Of a DNA stretch of 64,000 nt, positions 21,918 to 32,628 are shown piece after piece (within the stretch, counting starts at the first letter, position 1; each line of letters begins with the position of its first letter). Source of the DNA: Phialophora verrucosa. Taxonomy: Eukaryota > Ascomycota > Eurotiomycetes > Chaetothyriales > Herpotrichiellaceae. The stretch is taken from NCBI GenBank assembly GCA_002099365.1, contig MSED01000007.1:248001-312000 (forward strand), given 5' to 3'. The notes beneath the pieces are model-generated. The model made no database searches. It was not told where the DNA came from and was given only the letters and a program-made list of their open reading frames with translations. The position numbers were made by a program, and so were the translations under genes.

Positions 21918-23973
21918 TCACCTCATGGAAAGGATGCTGGCATCTTCAACAGCGACCCTTGTCATCTTCTTCAGCTCAGCCTTCCAGCTGCTTTCGCGCC
22001 ATCTGTCCCACTCTCCAAACCCTTCGTTGGCCTCGAAGTTTAATGTCTCATATCCTTCTTTGATAACCTTCTGGATGGCTGCTGGCGATTGATGTGTCTT
22101 CTTCCCGTGTTGGGCCTGCAGCAGGTCGTGATAGTGCGACGAAACGCTGATCAGCGCCCCCACAGAACTTCTCAACTTCTCAAACTGTGTACCTCTGTCA
22201 CAATATGCCTGCTTGAACTTGTGCAAGACATCATTGGCTTCAATGAGCTTGTAGAAGAAGTCATCAAAGCTGGACGGATCGGGTAAGAATCCGTCACCCT
22301 TTGATAAGCAGAAGGCGGTCAAGCTTGTCAAGGTGCCACACAGATCTTCCCGAATGTCCCTCAAGTGTTTGAGGTCTTCTGCATATTGCGTCAGGAATCG
22401 CATGAGCGACAAGAGCGAACCCCAGATGTACGCCCAGTGGTGCTGAAGACGCCTTTTGGTGTGTTCAAGGTGCACGATGATGCGCAAAATGATGCCCAGC
22501 GCTAGGCCGTACAAATGGACGTCCAGTCTCTTCCGCAGGTTATGACTGAGGATATCTGTGCACACGTCAAGAATCGCTGTTGCGGGAATCCTTGCTGACG
22601 TGATCAAAGGAAGATGAGGAGCCCTCTGCCGACACAATCGAAACACCATTCTGGAGTCCGCTGAGCAGATCCTCTTCACCAACACAGGATCCTCCACCAT
22701 AATCCTGATGCACAACAGACTGAAGGCGGCATATGTGGACTGTCGTGGTCCCCTGTAGGCATGGTGTGAGATATATGAAGCCATCGATAAGAAAGCAGAG
22801 AATGGCGATTCTCTGTCTTTGTCCGCTGGCATAGTCAGGAGATTGGTGGCGAACAAGTTGTTCGCCTGCACGAAGGAATATAGCGAAAGGCAGCAGGCAG
22901 CATCTGGCTGCGGCAAAGCAACAAATAGAGCTTTCGCTTCCTCCTCCGTAGGCGGGGCTGGTTTCTGTGCGTCGCGCGTCAATGCTCGAAGTCCGACCAG
23001 GGCAAGAGTCGAATTCAGAGTCCATGGTGCAGGGTAGTCGTCATGCACGGCAACGTACTGATCCCGAATCTGCGCGCAGGCATGGGCTGAGTTGAGGACC
23101 AGTAGCCGAAGTGTTGCTTCATTTACGAAGTCTTCAAGCCGATTCTGGTACACGTTCTGGGCCTCGAACTTGTTGTAGCTGGCCAGGATTCCGGTTACAA
23201 CGAAGGCTCTCGGCCCGTTGATGGAGCTGTCATGGACGTCATGAACGTACTAGGTTTGATTAGCATGTTGTTGCAACGCTCTAGATAAGCCTACCTTCAT
23301 CAAAGCGGGAAAGAGGTCCCGGTGCATGAAGTAGGTGACGAGGCTTGTTTGGAACCCGCCAGCAACGAGTGCAAGCACAGTTTCGACCGCCTTAATGCGC
23401 AACACGTCCTCGTCTGGCTGCCTCACAATCGATTCAAGACTCTGGACCAAGTCAGACATGAGTCGATCGATCGCATCAAGTCCAGCAAGAATGTCGATGA
23501 TGTCGGTGTTCGGATTTGGGTATTTCTTGTTGAAGATTGCGCACAAGAAAGCAATGAGGTTCTAGGTTTGTCAGGTTCCGTCGACTTAGGGCAAGACGAT
23601 CTGGGGAACAACGTACATCGAGGGCATGTTCGTTTCGAGGTGACACCCCAGAGCCGGCCTCGGTAATTGCTCGTCTGAAGAAGGTCTGCATCTGGATCTG
23701 CCGGAGCGTCAGTTGTGAGGAGGGGTTGGGCGGGAGCGTAAGAGCTGACTATACTTGCATGTGTGTCAGGTCGGAGGCCGTCAACGGTTCGAGGATGTCA
23801 TAGAGCCGCTGCTTGTCGGGCTTCAGCAGGAAGAACTCTCTCCAGAAGCCCTCAGATGGCACAGCGTCGTCGACTTCCTCGTTGGCCAGCACATTGAACA
23901 GGTGAAGGTACAACTGGGTGATCTTCGGTTCAAAAGAGTCGGGCCGTGATTGCTGCGTTAGGGGTGCGTCCAT
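21918..23973 (-). CDS. ARMH3/DUF1741 (UPF0588) armadillo-like protein
   Basis: Fungal relative of human ARMH3 (C10orf76). The human protein is an armadillo-type Golgi factor linked to PI4KB recruitment; the fungal role is untested. Exons 23973-23755, 23697-23617, 23561-23295 and 23249-21918 give 632 aa, with introns of 57, 55 and 45 nt. The start region is characteristic: MDAPLTQQSRPDSFEPKI, then GFWREFFLLKPDKQRL, then AGSGVSPRNEHALD ahead of NLIAFLCAIF. Further on are FQTSLVTYFMHRDLFPALMK and the C-terminal RIIVHLEHTKRRL...YIWGSLLSLMRFL block. The protein is almost wholly helical with no membrane segment I would defend. Identification comes from remembered similarity at the N-terminus; exon phases all agree. 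Confidence 0.82.
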
Positions 23974-24593
23974 CGTGAGAGAGGAGGCTCAGAAGTGGAG
24001 GCGTGTTTGCACGTCTCCGAGGTCATAGTCCTAGACGGGGACGGAAATAGCTCTTGGGATCGAAAATCCGGGGAAAGGACCAGGCCTTGAATAGCGTGTC
24101 ACCCGGAAGCCTTCACTCAGAGTGGCGGCCACCGCGAGGGTCCGATGGTGTGCAGCCGGAGGATGGAAGCCAGGGGCTATTATGGAACGCGCACGAGGAT
24201 TTGGGGAGACAGCCAAGCGCTGGCTGAAGATGGAAAAACCCGTCGTCGGCGCTTTGCTGTGCTTGATATCAACGCTTGTCGAGGATGCGACATTGAAAGC
24301 GACGCTCGAATTACGTCACGTGATTACTGGCCTTCTCCTCGGCTGTCCTGCCGTGATTGCAATGGCCGCACGACGATTGGCTGAGCAGTCCCGAGCATAG
24401 GAAGAGAACGGCTGACAAAACGAGCCTTCACTTACCCTTCGCCTGCGCTTTACGTAGCCGTCTTCCTCTTCATCCTACAACAAATTCTCAGAATCCTGTC
24501 CACGTCCTGCTCAACCCTACAAATGCAATACAACCTGCTCCTATACGCCAACCTCCCTATTTGAACGACATACGGTCCCAACGAGCGCTCGTC
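23974..24593. other. divergent intergenic region
   Basis: About 620 bp separating the ARMH3-like gene and the Isa1 gene, presumably holding both promoters. No motif stands out. Confidence 0.5.
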
Positions 24594-25352
24594 ATGTCCG
24601 CGACGCATTTAATCCCATCAACGACGTCATCCGCGATGTTCTTCCGAGCGTTGGCAGTCGCCTCTACAGCACGTTCATGTCCTCATCATGCCCTGAGGAC
24701 ATTTTCATCGAGCATTACTGCGCGCCAGTCGAAGCGAGAGCTATATACCGCCCCCTCTTATCAACCTCATAGTTTACCAACCGATTTCCCTCTTCCTCCT
24801 AGAAACGCCGACGTCCCCGATACCTCGATCGCCGGTCCCAAGCCGAAGCTGAATGACACAACGAAACATCAGCAGAACGCACCTCAAAAGACCGCTTTTG
24901 GCGAGAATGCGCCTGCGGCCATCAGCCTTCCAGAACAAGAGGCACAAAAGCCAAAGCCAGTACAGCCGGCGCAACCAGCGGAGGCGAAGACAACGAAACC
25001 GCGACGGAGCAAGTTACGGCCTCGGAAGGCTGCTATGACCATAACACCCACTGCATTGATTCATCTACGCGAGCTTCTAGACCAGCCGAACCCGAAAATG
25101 ATCAGAGTCGGCGTTAAGAACAGAGGCTGTTCGGGTCTAGCGTACCATCTGGAATACGTGGATAAGCCCGCAGCTTTCGATGAAGTGCTTGAACAGGAAG
25201 GGGTCAAAGTGTTGATTGACAGCAAAGCACTTTTTAGCATCATCGGCAGTGAAATGGATTGGCAAGAAGACAAGCTGAGTGCCCGGTTTATCTTCAAGAA
25301 TCCCAACATTACAGAGCAATGCGGCTGTGGCGAGTCTTTCAGCGTTTCGTAG
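24594..25352 (+). CDS. ISA1: iron-sulfur cluster assembly protein 1 (Isa1, A-type carrier)
   Basis: Mitochondrial A-type carrier. Isa1 acts with Isa2 and Iba57 to make [4Fe-4S] clusters for enzymes such as aconitase and lipoate synthase. Single exon, 252 aa from the ATG at 24594; a second candidate at 24636 would give a cleaner presequence beginning MFFRALAVASTARS. A poorly conserved, proline- and lysine-rich linker runs to about 145. The conserved domain follows: AMTITPTALIHLRELL, GVKNRGCSGLAY with Cys179, and the C-terminal QCGCGESFSV with Cys243 and Cys245. These are the three invariant cluster ligands at the usual spacing. Frame upstream of 24594 offers no ATG. Family certain, exact start less so. 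Confidence 0.93.
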   Translation: MSATHLIPSTTSSAMFFRALAVASTARSCPHHALRTFSSSITARQSKRELYTAPSYQPHSLPTDFPLPPRNADVPDTSIAGPKPKLNDTTKHQQNAPQKTAFGENAPAAISLPEQEAQKPKPVQPAQPAEAKTTKPRRSKLRPRKAAMTITPTALIHLRELLDQPNPKMIRVGVKNRGCSGLAYHLEYVDKPAAFDEVLEQEGVKVLIDSKALFSIIGSEMDWQEDKLSARFIFKNPNITEQCGCGESFSVS

Positions 25353-25427
25353 AAATCCATCCGGTGTGCAGCGTTCAAGCGAGCACATCTAAAGAGACTG
25401 ATACAAATCAAGACCCGCATCCCCGGG

Positions 25428-25872
25428 CTAGTACACACCCTTCTCATAATCAATCACTCGGACGTCGTCGAACTTTAGCCCGTTCTCCTTGACGAATGCT
25501 CGATGCACGGGATCTTCGGAGACATAATAGTCTCGATCCTCCTTCGATGCAAACTCGACGACAAAGCCATGAGTAAATCCTCCCTTGATCGCTTGCGTCA
25601 GTCGGTACACTGCGAAACGCCGAGAAGAGCGAGGACCAACCTGTGCTCCTTCGGGACTGTTGTCCACACCACCGGAGGAGGCCACGATATACGGTCTGTT
25701 GGACGTTGGGTGCAGACATGTGTCTCGTAAGCCCAGCATGTCATCGCAGAACTATCTCATTGTTATCGACTTCCCGACGCCCGCAGGACCAATTCCGGCG
25801 ACGCACCTCTTTCTTCTCCGCGTGGCTCAGCGACGATTTGAGCTGGAACAGCACGATGTGAATGATGGTCAT
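25428..25872 (-). CDS. stress-responsive A/B-barrel (Dabb) domain protein
   Basis: Small dimeric alpha+beta barrel protein of 110 aa. Three exons, 25872-25807, 25751-25641 and 25583-25428, are separated by 55- and 57-nt introns. The reconstructed order is typical of fungal Dabb proteins: MTIIHIVLFQLKSSL, then MLGLRDTCLHPTSNRPY, SGGVDNSPEGAQ, GGFTHGFVVEF, and KEDRDYYVSEDPVHRAFV. The protein ends VIDYEKGVY. Length is exactly that expected for a single-domain member. The domain was named from a stress-induced plant protein; some relatives are polyketide cyclases, but the great majority have no known function. Splice phases are consistent, and the acceptor of intron 2 (CAAG) is the weakest call. 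Confidence 0.88.
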
Positions 25873-26345
25873 CGCGAGCTGATCCTACAGGTGAAGACAC
25901 TTTCACCGTCTTTCCGCCTGACCAAGTCAACCACGACGAGAAACGCTATGAGGGCGAGGCTGAATACAAATTGTGCCTGTGCGGGGTACTGTGTAAATGT
26001 GTTTTGGAGCATTGCCCCTCGTGTGCCTTTCCAATCCATATAGCATGCCATGACCTACGTTCCCTGCTGCGACCTTGTTGTATGCTCTGACACCATTCCA
26101 ATTTATCTAAGTCTTCATTTACTTTACATTGCTGCGAAACAATAAAGCATACCACGTCAAGCTGCGAGCTCCTTGGGCCGCCCTCTCACTCTCCGTTTGT
26201 CCGCTCGCGCCACCGAAATTCGACCCTTATCAGGAGCTACATACAGCTAGGGTGAGAGCAAAAGAACAAACGGCTGAGCCGTCAAGGGACTTTGAAACCC
26301 TCAACTCTCCCGTTCCTCCCTCCCATCCCGCCAGCCACGGTCATC
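25873..26345. other. divergent intergenic region
   Basis: About 470 bp between the Dabb gene and ureG, transcribed apart. No supportable feature inside. Confidence 0.5.
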
Positions 26346-27194
26346 ATGGCCACCCACTCGCACGACAACGGGCCCTCACACTCGCACGACCACGCGAATG
26401 GCAATCCACATGGCCACACACACGAGATCTACAACGGCCCCGGCTCCTTTCTGCACCGGGAAATGCCCATCGTGGAGGGTCGTGACTTCAGCGACAGGGC
26501 CTTCACAGTCGGCATAGGCGGGCCCGTCGGCAGTGGCAAGACGGCCCTCATGTTGGAACTCTGCCTGGCCCTCCGCAAGGAGTATAACATTGCGGCGGTG
26601 ACGAACGACATATTCACACGAGAAGACGCTGAATTTTTGACCAAGAACGGCGCCCTGACACCGGAGAGGATCGTCGCCATCGAGACGGGGGGTTGTCCGC
26701 ACGCCGCAGTCCGCGAAGACATCAGCGCGAACTTACTCGCGTTGCAGGGTCTACACGCGAAGTTCCAGACAGATATACTGCTCATTGAGAGCGGTGGGGA
26801 TAATCTAGCGGCGAACTACTCGCGCGAACTGGCGGATTTCATCATTTATGTCATCGATGTTGCTGGAGGGGATAAAGTGCCGCGGAAGGGCGGGCCGGGC
26901 ATCACAGGTTCGGACCTGTTGGTCATCAACAAATGCGACCTGGCGGAGGCGGTCGGTGCGGACGTAGACCTGATGGAGAGGGAAGCGAACAAGATTCGAG
27001 AAGGAGGTCCGGTCGTGAGGGCGGTGATCAAGAATGGCGTCGGCGTGAAAGACACGGTGGAGATGATCCTCAGTGCGTGGAGGAGTACGGCTGGATATGC
27101 GATCAGTCGGAAGAGGTGGGAGGCCGGAGGGGCTAGAGGGAGTGGTGAGCAGCCGACGGTGAATCGATATACCAGTGTATTCGCGGGACGATGA
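26346..27194 (+). CDS. ureG: urease accessory GTPase UreG
   Basis: SIMIBI-class GTPase that drives nickel delivery into apo-urease as part of the UreD-UreF-UreG complex. Single exon, 282 aa from ATG 26346; upstream the frame has only a TTG. The N-terminus is histidine-rich (about ten His within the first 37 residues, as in THSHDN, SHSHDH and HGHTHE) and probably binds nickel. Walker A GPVGSGKT sits at 59-66. The metal-binding CPH motif is at 117-119 in ETGGCPHAAVRED. ESGGDNLAANYSRELAD and the guanine-specificity NKCDL follow, all diagnostic. The C-terminal tail after WRSTAGY is longer than in bacterial UreG. Urease and the other accessory genes are not in this window. Confidence 0.96.
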   Translation: MATHSHDNGPSHSHDHANGNPHGHTHEIYNGPGSFLHREMPIVEGRDFSDRAFTVGIGGPVGSGKTALMLELCLALRKEYNIAAVTNDIFTREDAEFLTKNGALTPERIVAIETGGCPHAAVREDISANLLALQGLHAKFQTDILLIESGGDNLAANYSRELADFIIYVIDVAGGDKVPRKGGPGITGSDLLVINKCDLAEAVGADVDLMEREANKIREGGPVVRAVIKNGVGVKDTVEMILSAWRSTAGYAISRKRWEAGGARGSGEQPTVNRYTSVFAGR

Positions 27195-27455
27195 CAGGCT
27201 TTTCATGCTTGCAAAGCCGCCCGTGTCGGACACGGGGCAACGTCTGGCTTCCAAAGCATAATACACCAAGTTGGCGCACTCGCGAGAGGGCATTGGACGG
27301 AGGATACATACCTGGCCGCTCCATACAGCGCACTACAGTCCACTCGGAGACGTCTCAAACGCTCGTCCTAAAACCAGCATCCAAGGCCTCTGAACTTGCA
27401 CTTGACTCTGACATGAAATGGGATAGGAGCTGCACTCCCCTCCGCCACGTTCAAT
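27195..27455. other. intergenic region
   Basis: About 260 bp between ureG and the gag fragment. Nothing recognised. Confidence 0.4.
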
Positions 27456-27887
27456 CTACAATGTGGCTAACGCGAAAGCTTGAGCTTCCCGGTCCAACTT
27501 CGAAGCAAGGCGTTGGAACAAGTCATAGTATCGAGTCGCGGATCCGGTTTGTTCGAGTTGATGGATCCTCTGAGAAGCTGCTTGTTCCTTAGCTAGCACC
27601 CCAAAGATCCGTTTGACGCGTGCCTCGAATACTTTGAAGTTCCCGCAGATGGCATTCGTCTCGTCGCTCCGTTGTCCGACGGCCGATCCCGAATAGTCTG
27701 GCATGATAGGCTCAACCCATTCAAACTCAGATCCTCGAAGCTGAAGTCCCGCAAATGAGACTCGCTCCGGATGTGTGTTGTATTTGGCACGTTGCAAGGT
27801 AAACCCAGCCTTCAACTGCTCAAGCTCTGGCCTGCCTTCGCTGATACGAAGCCAACTGGGCCATCGGAGCAATTCCGCCCCATGCAC
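27456..27887 (-). mobile_element. Ty3/Gypsy-type retrotransposon gag fragment
   Basis: An open frame of 143 codons reads like the core of a retrotransposon Gag capsid domain. Blocks in order: LEQLKAGFTLQRAKY, HPERVSFAGLQLRGSEFEWV, a GNFKVFEARVKRIFG segment and QLEQTGSATRYYDLFQRLAS. The QTGSAT-Y-x3-FQ-LAS block is very characteristic of fungal Gypsy gags. No zinc knuckle follows, and no protease, reverse transcriptase, integrase or terminal repeats were recognised nearby, so only a piece of an element remains. The frame carries no internal stop, so it is either a recent fragment or retained sequence. It lies just upstream of the amine permease, on the opposite strand. Confidence 0.75.
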
Positions 27888-28193
27888 ATTTTGGCCTAGT
27901 CGGGAGAGGATGGACCAGATAACTCGGGATCAAGCAGCATCTGTTCAGGGCGGGATAGCTATGAGCAGCTCACACAACAATGCAGAGGCTGTTCAAGCAC
28001 CTCAGGATGCTGCCTTTCTCAGCGGCAGATATGGCGCTTTGTATCCCTTGTCTCCTGCCTTTCCGACTGGATATAAATCCAGCATTGTTTCCCCTGCCTT
28101 TGCTCGGCCGCGGTGGAACCTCAAGGAGAGACGCAGTCTCATTACCACCGCCGCGAGCCCAGCTTTCAATCTCCGCGGGAACATCAATCCATC
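27888..28193. other. promoter region of the amine permease
   Basis: About 306 bp between the gag fragment and the permease start. No element could be named. Confidence 0.4.
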
Positions 28194-29945
28194 ATGGGTA
28201 CAATGGAGCTCTCAGCCTCGAAAGCGGGCGACGGGCCGTCGATTCGCGCCGCTGAAGCTGGAAGAGGCCACTCCCCCGAGCCTGTTGTTGTGGGAAGTCC
28301 TATCCCAGAGGTGCGTTGGAGCAACAAAGATTGTAAGCCCTGATCGTGTCTCTTACTAACCCTAGTATGTTAGTTGTCCAAGAATTTCAACTGGGCTTCC
28401 ATGCTTGCTACCTGCGTTTCGTTAATGGCGACCTGGGAAGCGTTCTGCAGCACCATGGCAGCAGGCTTTCTGAGCGGGGGGCCTGTTTCACTAGTATACG
28501 GTTTCATATGTATGGTTGTCGCTAACGAGAAATGCAATGAAGCTGCTACTGACGGTGTAACAGCGGCCTTTCTCGGGACCATGGCCACCGCGCTCTCGCT
28601 CTCCGAAGCGGCTTCGATGTGAGAGACCGAGCTTCCACAAACTCGGCGGTCGAGGACCGGGGGTGCTAATGATTGGCGCAGGATCCCGTCCGCAGGTGGA
28701 CAATATCATTTCGTTGCCGAACTCTCGCCCGAATCCATCTGCCGGCCCTTGAGCTGGGTCGCCGGCTGGCTGACAATGTTCGGATGGCAGTCCGTGGCCG
28801 CAAGTGCCCCGTTCCTGGCGGGCACCATGGTCCAAGGCTTGATCGTGCTGAACGATCCCACGTACGTCTTTAAGCGCTGGCACGGCACTTTCCTTTATTG
28901 GGCCATCCTTGCCGTCGCTCTGGTCTTCAACGTCTGGGGGAGCCGGATCCTGCCACACGTCGAGTACGTGTCGATGGCACTGCACGTCGCGCTGTTCATC
29001 GTCCTGCTGGTCGTCATCTGCGTCATGTCGCCGACCAAGAACTCGGCCGCCTTTGTCTTCACCGACTTTGAGAACGAGACGGGCTGGCGCAACGACGGAG
29101 TGGCATGGTGCATTGGCATGCTGAGCTCCGCCTACGTGCTGGTCGGCTGCGACGGCGCGACCCACCTGAGCGAGGAGATGACCCACCCAGCGGTCGGCGT
29201 CCCGCGGGCCATAATCGGCTCCCTCCTCCTCAACGGAGTGCTGGGTTTTGCCTTCCTACTTGCCGTCCTCTTCTGCATGGGCGACATCGCCCCGGCCTAC
29301 GAGACCGCGACGGGGTTCCCGATCATCCAGATCTTCGACACCGTCACGGGAAGCCGCGGCGCCGCGACGGCAATGTCGACTGCCGTCGTCCTTATGGCCA
29401 CGCCGGCCACCATTCCTCTGGTCGCCTCAGCGGCGCGGACGCTGTGGGCCCTGGCGCGAGACCATGCGTTTCCTTTTGCCGGGGTTCTCTCCCGGGTGGA
29501 CGAGAAGAGAGGCATCCCCACGTCGGCCGTGGCGACGACCATCCTGTTCCTTGCTCTTCTGGGCCTCCTCAACATCGCCTCCACCACCGCCTTCAATGCC
29601 ATCTTGTCGCTCGCCGTCGTCGGGCTCTACCTGTCGTACATGCTCCCCGTCGTCGCCATCTTGTGGCGTCGCACCACCAAGCCCGAGACGTTGGTGTATG
29701 GGCACTTCAAGCTCGGCCAATTCGGCGTGTTTCTCAACGTCGTCTCGATCTGTTACACCGTCTTCTGCTGCGTCTTTCTCCTGTTCCCTCCATATCAGCC
29801 CGTCACGGCTCAGAATTTCAACTACGCCCCCGTCATCCTCGCGGGAGTCTTCGCCTTGAGTGCCGTCTACTGGTTCATACGAGGGAGAAAGGTCTATACG
29901 GGCCCGGTGGTCGAGATCTTGGGCCGTTCATTGTCTCACGGCTAA
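28194..29945 (+). CDS. APC-family GABA/choline-type amino-acid or amine permease
   Basis: Plasma-membrane permease of the amino acid-choline transporter (ACT) group of the APC superfamily (Uga4, Hnm1, GabA). Exons 28194-28310, 28374-28509, 28564-28618 and 28682-29945 give 523 aa, with introns of 63, 54 and 63 nt. ATWEAFCSTMAAGFLSGGP starts helix 1; MIPSAGGQYHFVAELSP is the signature between helices 2 and 3; WVAGWLTMFGWQ opens helix 3. GCDGATHLSEEMTHPAVGVP is the strongly conserved loop of this group. About 12 helices are apparent. The ATG at 28203 is an alternative start. The border of exon 1 was set by the frame of LSKNFNWASML and is the least certain. Lying next to an amine oxidase and a Rieske oxygenase, it is a natural candidate for uptake of their substrate. 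Confidence 0.9.
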
Positions 29946-30205
29946 TGTGGCCTAGGAAGACTCGGGACTCGGCTTTTGGAGGGAAAGTGGCGCGATAGGA
30001 GGTGGCTATTCGAAGCTGGAGGTTTTGTACACCAAAGCCGGTGGCTTTTCGAGTCGTAAGCATGCTTCGAATACACACGTACTTTGTCTCTCTGGAGCCT
30101 CCAGTGGGAAACAAAAACACATACGCTACCCTCCATGCCTTCCTTGACATATCAAATTAAGGGATAGAGAGTTTGGGACTATATCAACTATGTAGATATA
30201 CCAAA

Positions 30206-31752
30206 TCACAACCTCGGGCGAAGAGTGTTACTAGCGTTGAGCCGGGACGACACGTCGTTGGCCGCCCTTTGCCCGCTCTCAAGCGCGCCGTCGACGAAAC
30301 CCCTCCAGCCATCAGCCCAGTCCGCGCTGGCGAAGAAGATATTACCGTGCGGCTTCTGAAGCTCTTGCTGGTACTTTGTCATGCATCCGCTGGACCAACA
30401 GCTCCAGACGCCCTTGGCCAGGGGGTCGTTCATCCAGTCGTGTGTGAGGTAGGCCTCGACGTCGGTGGGGTCCGGGCGCAAATCCCGCTGGAATTGGCCG
30501 ATGATGGTGGCGCTGTCTCGTGGATCCCCCAGAAACCCGTTGTACCCGAACCCAATGCAGTACGTCCCATCTGGGCCGGATGGCTTGGTGCCGTTGTGGT
30601 CGGAGAAGGAGAAGCAGAAGGCCGAGTCGCTGTAGCCATTGCACGCGGCGAACCAGGCTGGTTCGGGGCGGGCAAGCTTGAAATGAATTTTAGCACCCTT
30701 ATTCATGTGACCCTTGGCAATTGCCTCGCGTCTCAAGGGGCTGAGCTCCGGAGTGAACTTCACGTCGCTCAGACAATTCAAGGGGACCGTAGAGATGATC
30801 GCTTTAGCTTTCAAGGTCCGCTGCCCATTCTGGGACTTGACGACTCCCAGTCGTGAAGCGTCGCCCGAGATAACCTCCGATATGACGGTGTCTAGGAGGA
30901 TGTCGCATCTTGCGTCTTGCAATATCGAACGGGCAAAAGTGGTCATACCACCTTTGCCCAGCTTATAAATACCTGCCAGCTCGAAAACCTGGGCCATATT
31001 GTGCCCACCAAGGGCGTACCAGCGCAGAGCTTCGACAAAGCCTATCTCGCTGCCGGGCGCACTCCCGAATGAGTTGACCGTGGATTCGAAGTATTCTTTG
31101 TCGAGGGCAGAGAGATCGAGCTGGTCGAGGCGTTGTCGCACAGTGAGATGATCGTATTTCTTCCACGGCGCGGGTTCTCGGAAGGGCTCGTGGGGCTAGG
31201 GCATAAGCTTCCTGCTCGTCATGCCATCAATTTCAAAGAATTTGTCGGCAACACTCTGTATGATTTGGCCGAACTTGACACTGTCGACCCGCTGCACTTG
31301 AGCTCGCGCTTGTTGGTAATAAGTCTTCTCCGCTTCAAGGGTGCCCGCAGACGACTTTAGATTCTTGTGAAGGTTGAACCTGTGCAGCTCGTGGTACACA
31401 TGTGGTTGATTCCAATGCACCTGAGATATTTATTATCAGGGTCGGTCCGCTGTCTTCAGGTTGTAAGGGATGCTGAACTTACCCATGTCCCACCCATCTC
31501 GAACTCTTCGCCTAGAGCTTTTGCTGTCCATGTCCGGCCACCAATCCGATCCCGTCCCTCAACGATCAACACCGTCAGCTTGTGGTGACGCGAGAGTTCG
31601 CGGGCTGCTATCAACCCTGCAAACCCAGCCCCGATGACAATCACATCATAGCTCGATGCTATCTGTCCGGAGCTTGAGACAACTGCGTCAGTGGCGAGGC
31701 CCTTTGTGAGACTGCCCTTCGTCCAGAGATATCCCTCGTGTGATCTGTTCAT
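30206..31752 (-). pseudogene. flavin amine oxidase (MAO-N type) interrupted by an in-frame TAG
   Basis: FAD-dependent monoamine oxidase like Aspergillus MAO-N, which oxidises primary amines to aldehyde, ammonia and peroxide. Exons 31752-31483 and 31420-30206 (62-nt intron) would encode 494 positions, matching the family's about 495. The FAD site is GAGFAGL (from residue 41) with GGRTW (71-75) and EMGGTW. The C-terminal end has NIFFASADWADGWRGFVDGA, as expected. It ends RPRL, resembling a weak peroxisomal signal. At codon 165 (31198-31196) the frame holds TAG between RKLMP and PHEPFREPAPWKKYDHL, although both sides continue in the same frame. Homologues as I recall them have Tyr here, so a single base change would explain it. 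A 57-nt GT-AG span ending in this TAG is possible but would delete conserved residues. So it is a recent null, a readthrough site or a sequencing error. Confidence 0.82.
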
Positions 31753-32126
31753 TGTAACCGCTCAGTAATGATCAATCATGAGGAGTGTACACAGTAATAT
31801 GTCCTATATTCAATCGTAACAGTGGACGAGTGGAGAGAATGACTTTGCAGATGGTAACGGAACACTTCTCCAGCGGGAAATTTTGAGGCGCAAACATTGC
31901 ACAACATAGTGCGGAAGACAGCATCGATTTCAAATCCTTATCGTGAAAAATCTCCCAGAGATCATGAAAGGCGGCTGCTGTTCCGGACGCACAACTTTCC
32001 CCAACCTGGCTAGAGGGTTGTGCAGAGGAATCGATGATAAGTACTCCGGGACATCTGGGCTCAAAAGAAGCGGGGACACACCGTGGTGATTGCGCTCTTG
32101 GAGTAAGACAGACACATTGGGTCAGA
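31753..32126. promoter_or_regulatory. divergent promoter, amine oxidase and cupin
   Basis: A 374-bp gap between two divergently read genes of the putative amine cluster. No binding site could be assigned. Confidence 0.45.
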
Positions 32127-32628
32127 ATGGTGTTCGAAGTCCAGTCCAAGACAGGGAAATTCAAGATCCAGAACCTCCCGGGGGCCCCGGCCCATGTGTA
32201 CTTCAGTGAGTACTTGTGTCAAGAGCGGATTTGTGCCGCAAGGCTCCAGAGGGGGGTGTGCTGTTGCTAACAATGGATCCTGCAAAAGCCGATCTCCTGG
32301 GGACTCGTGATGATGAGTTTGCGAACCCCATCGTGGGCTCTTGGTTCCGCATCGAGCAAGGACCGCCTGCGACTCCGCCGAAATACCAGTATGACGAGGT
32401 TGGGATTGTTATCGAAGGTGCGGAATATCGAGCCAGCTTTGGCATCGTAACGGACGTTTGACGCGCGTACCAGGCACCATCACCCTGATGGATGAAGACG
32501 AGGGCAGTGAGAAGACAATCACGGCTGGAGATACCTTTGTGATCCACAGAGGTAGTACGATTGCTTTCTCGACCAGCGATTACGGGGGGGCTTTCAAGTG
32601 CGGAAGCAGATTGATGGCCAGACTGTAG
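32127..32628 (+). CDS. EutQ-like small cupin protein
   Basis: Small single-cupin protein akin to the EutQ/cupin_3 family often annotated ethanolamine-utilisation protein. The likely model is 32127-32205, 32250-32417 and 32474-32628, 133 aa. It starts MVFEVQSKTGKFKIQNLPGA, then DEFANPIVGSWFRIEQGP, QYDEVGIVIEG and TITLMDEDEGSEKTITAGD, and ends VIHRGSTIAF...KCGSRLMARL. The second intron (32418-32473, 56 nt) restores a perfect cupin strand. The first (32206-32249) has a strong GTGAGT donor but is only 44 nt and lacks a clear branch point. The DNA it removes could itself be coding in another frame (RADLCRKAPEGG), so a one-base frameshift is the alternative. Fungal members sit beside amine-metabolism genes, as here; catalytic role unknown. 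Confidence 0.72.

Noticed and set aside
31196..31254. 57-nt GT-AG intron that would remove the TAG in the amine oxidase
   Set aside because: Frame is kept, but the donor is poor and the excised residues (KFFEIDG, SRKLMP) belong to the family's conserved core.
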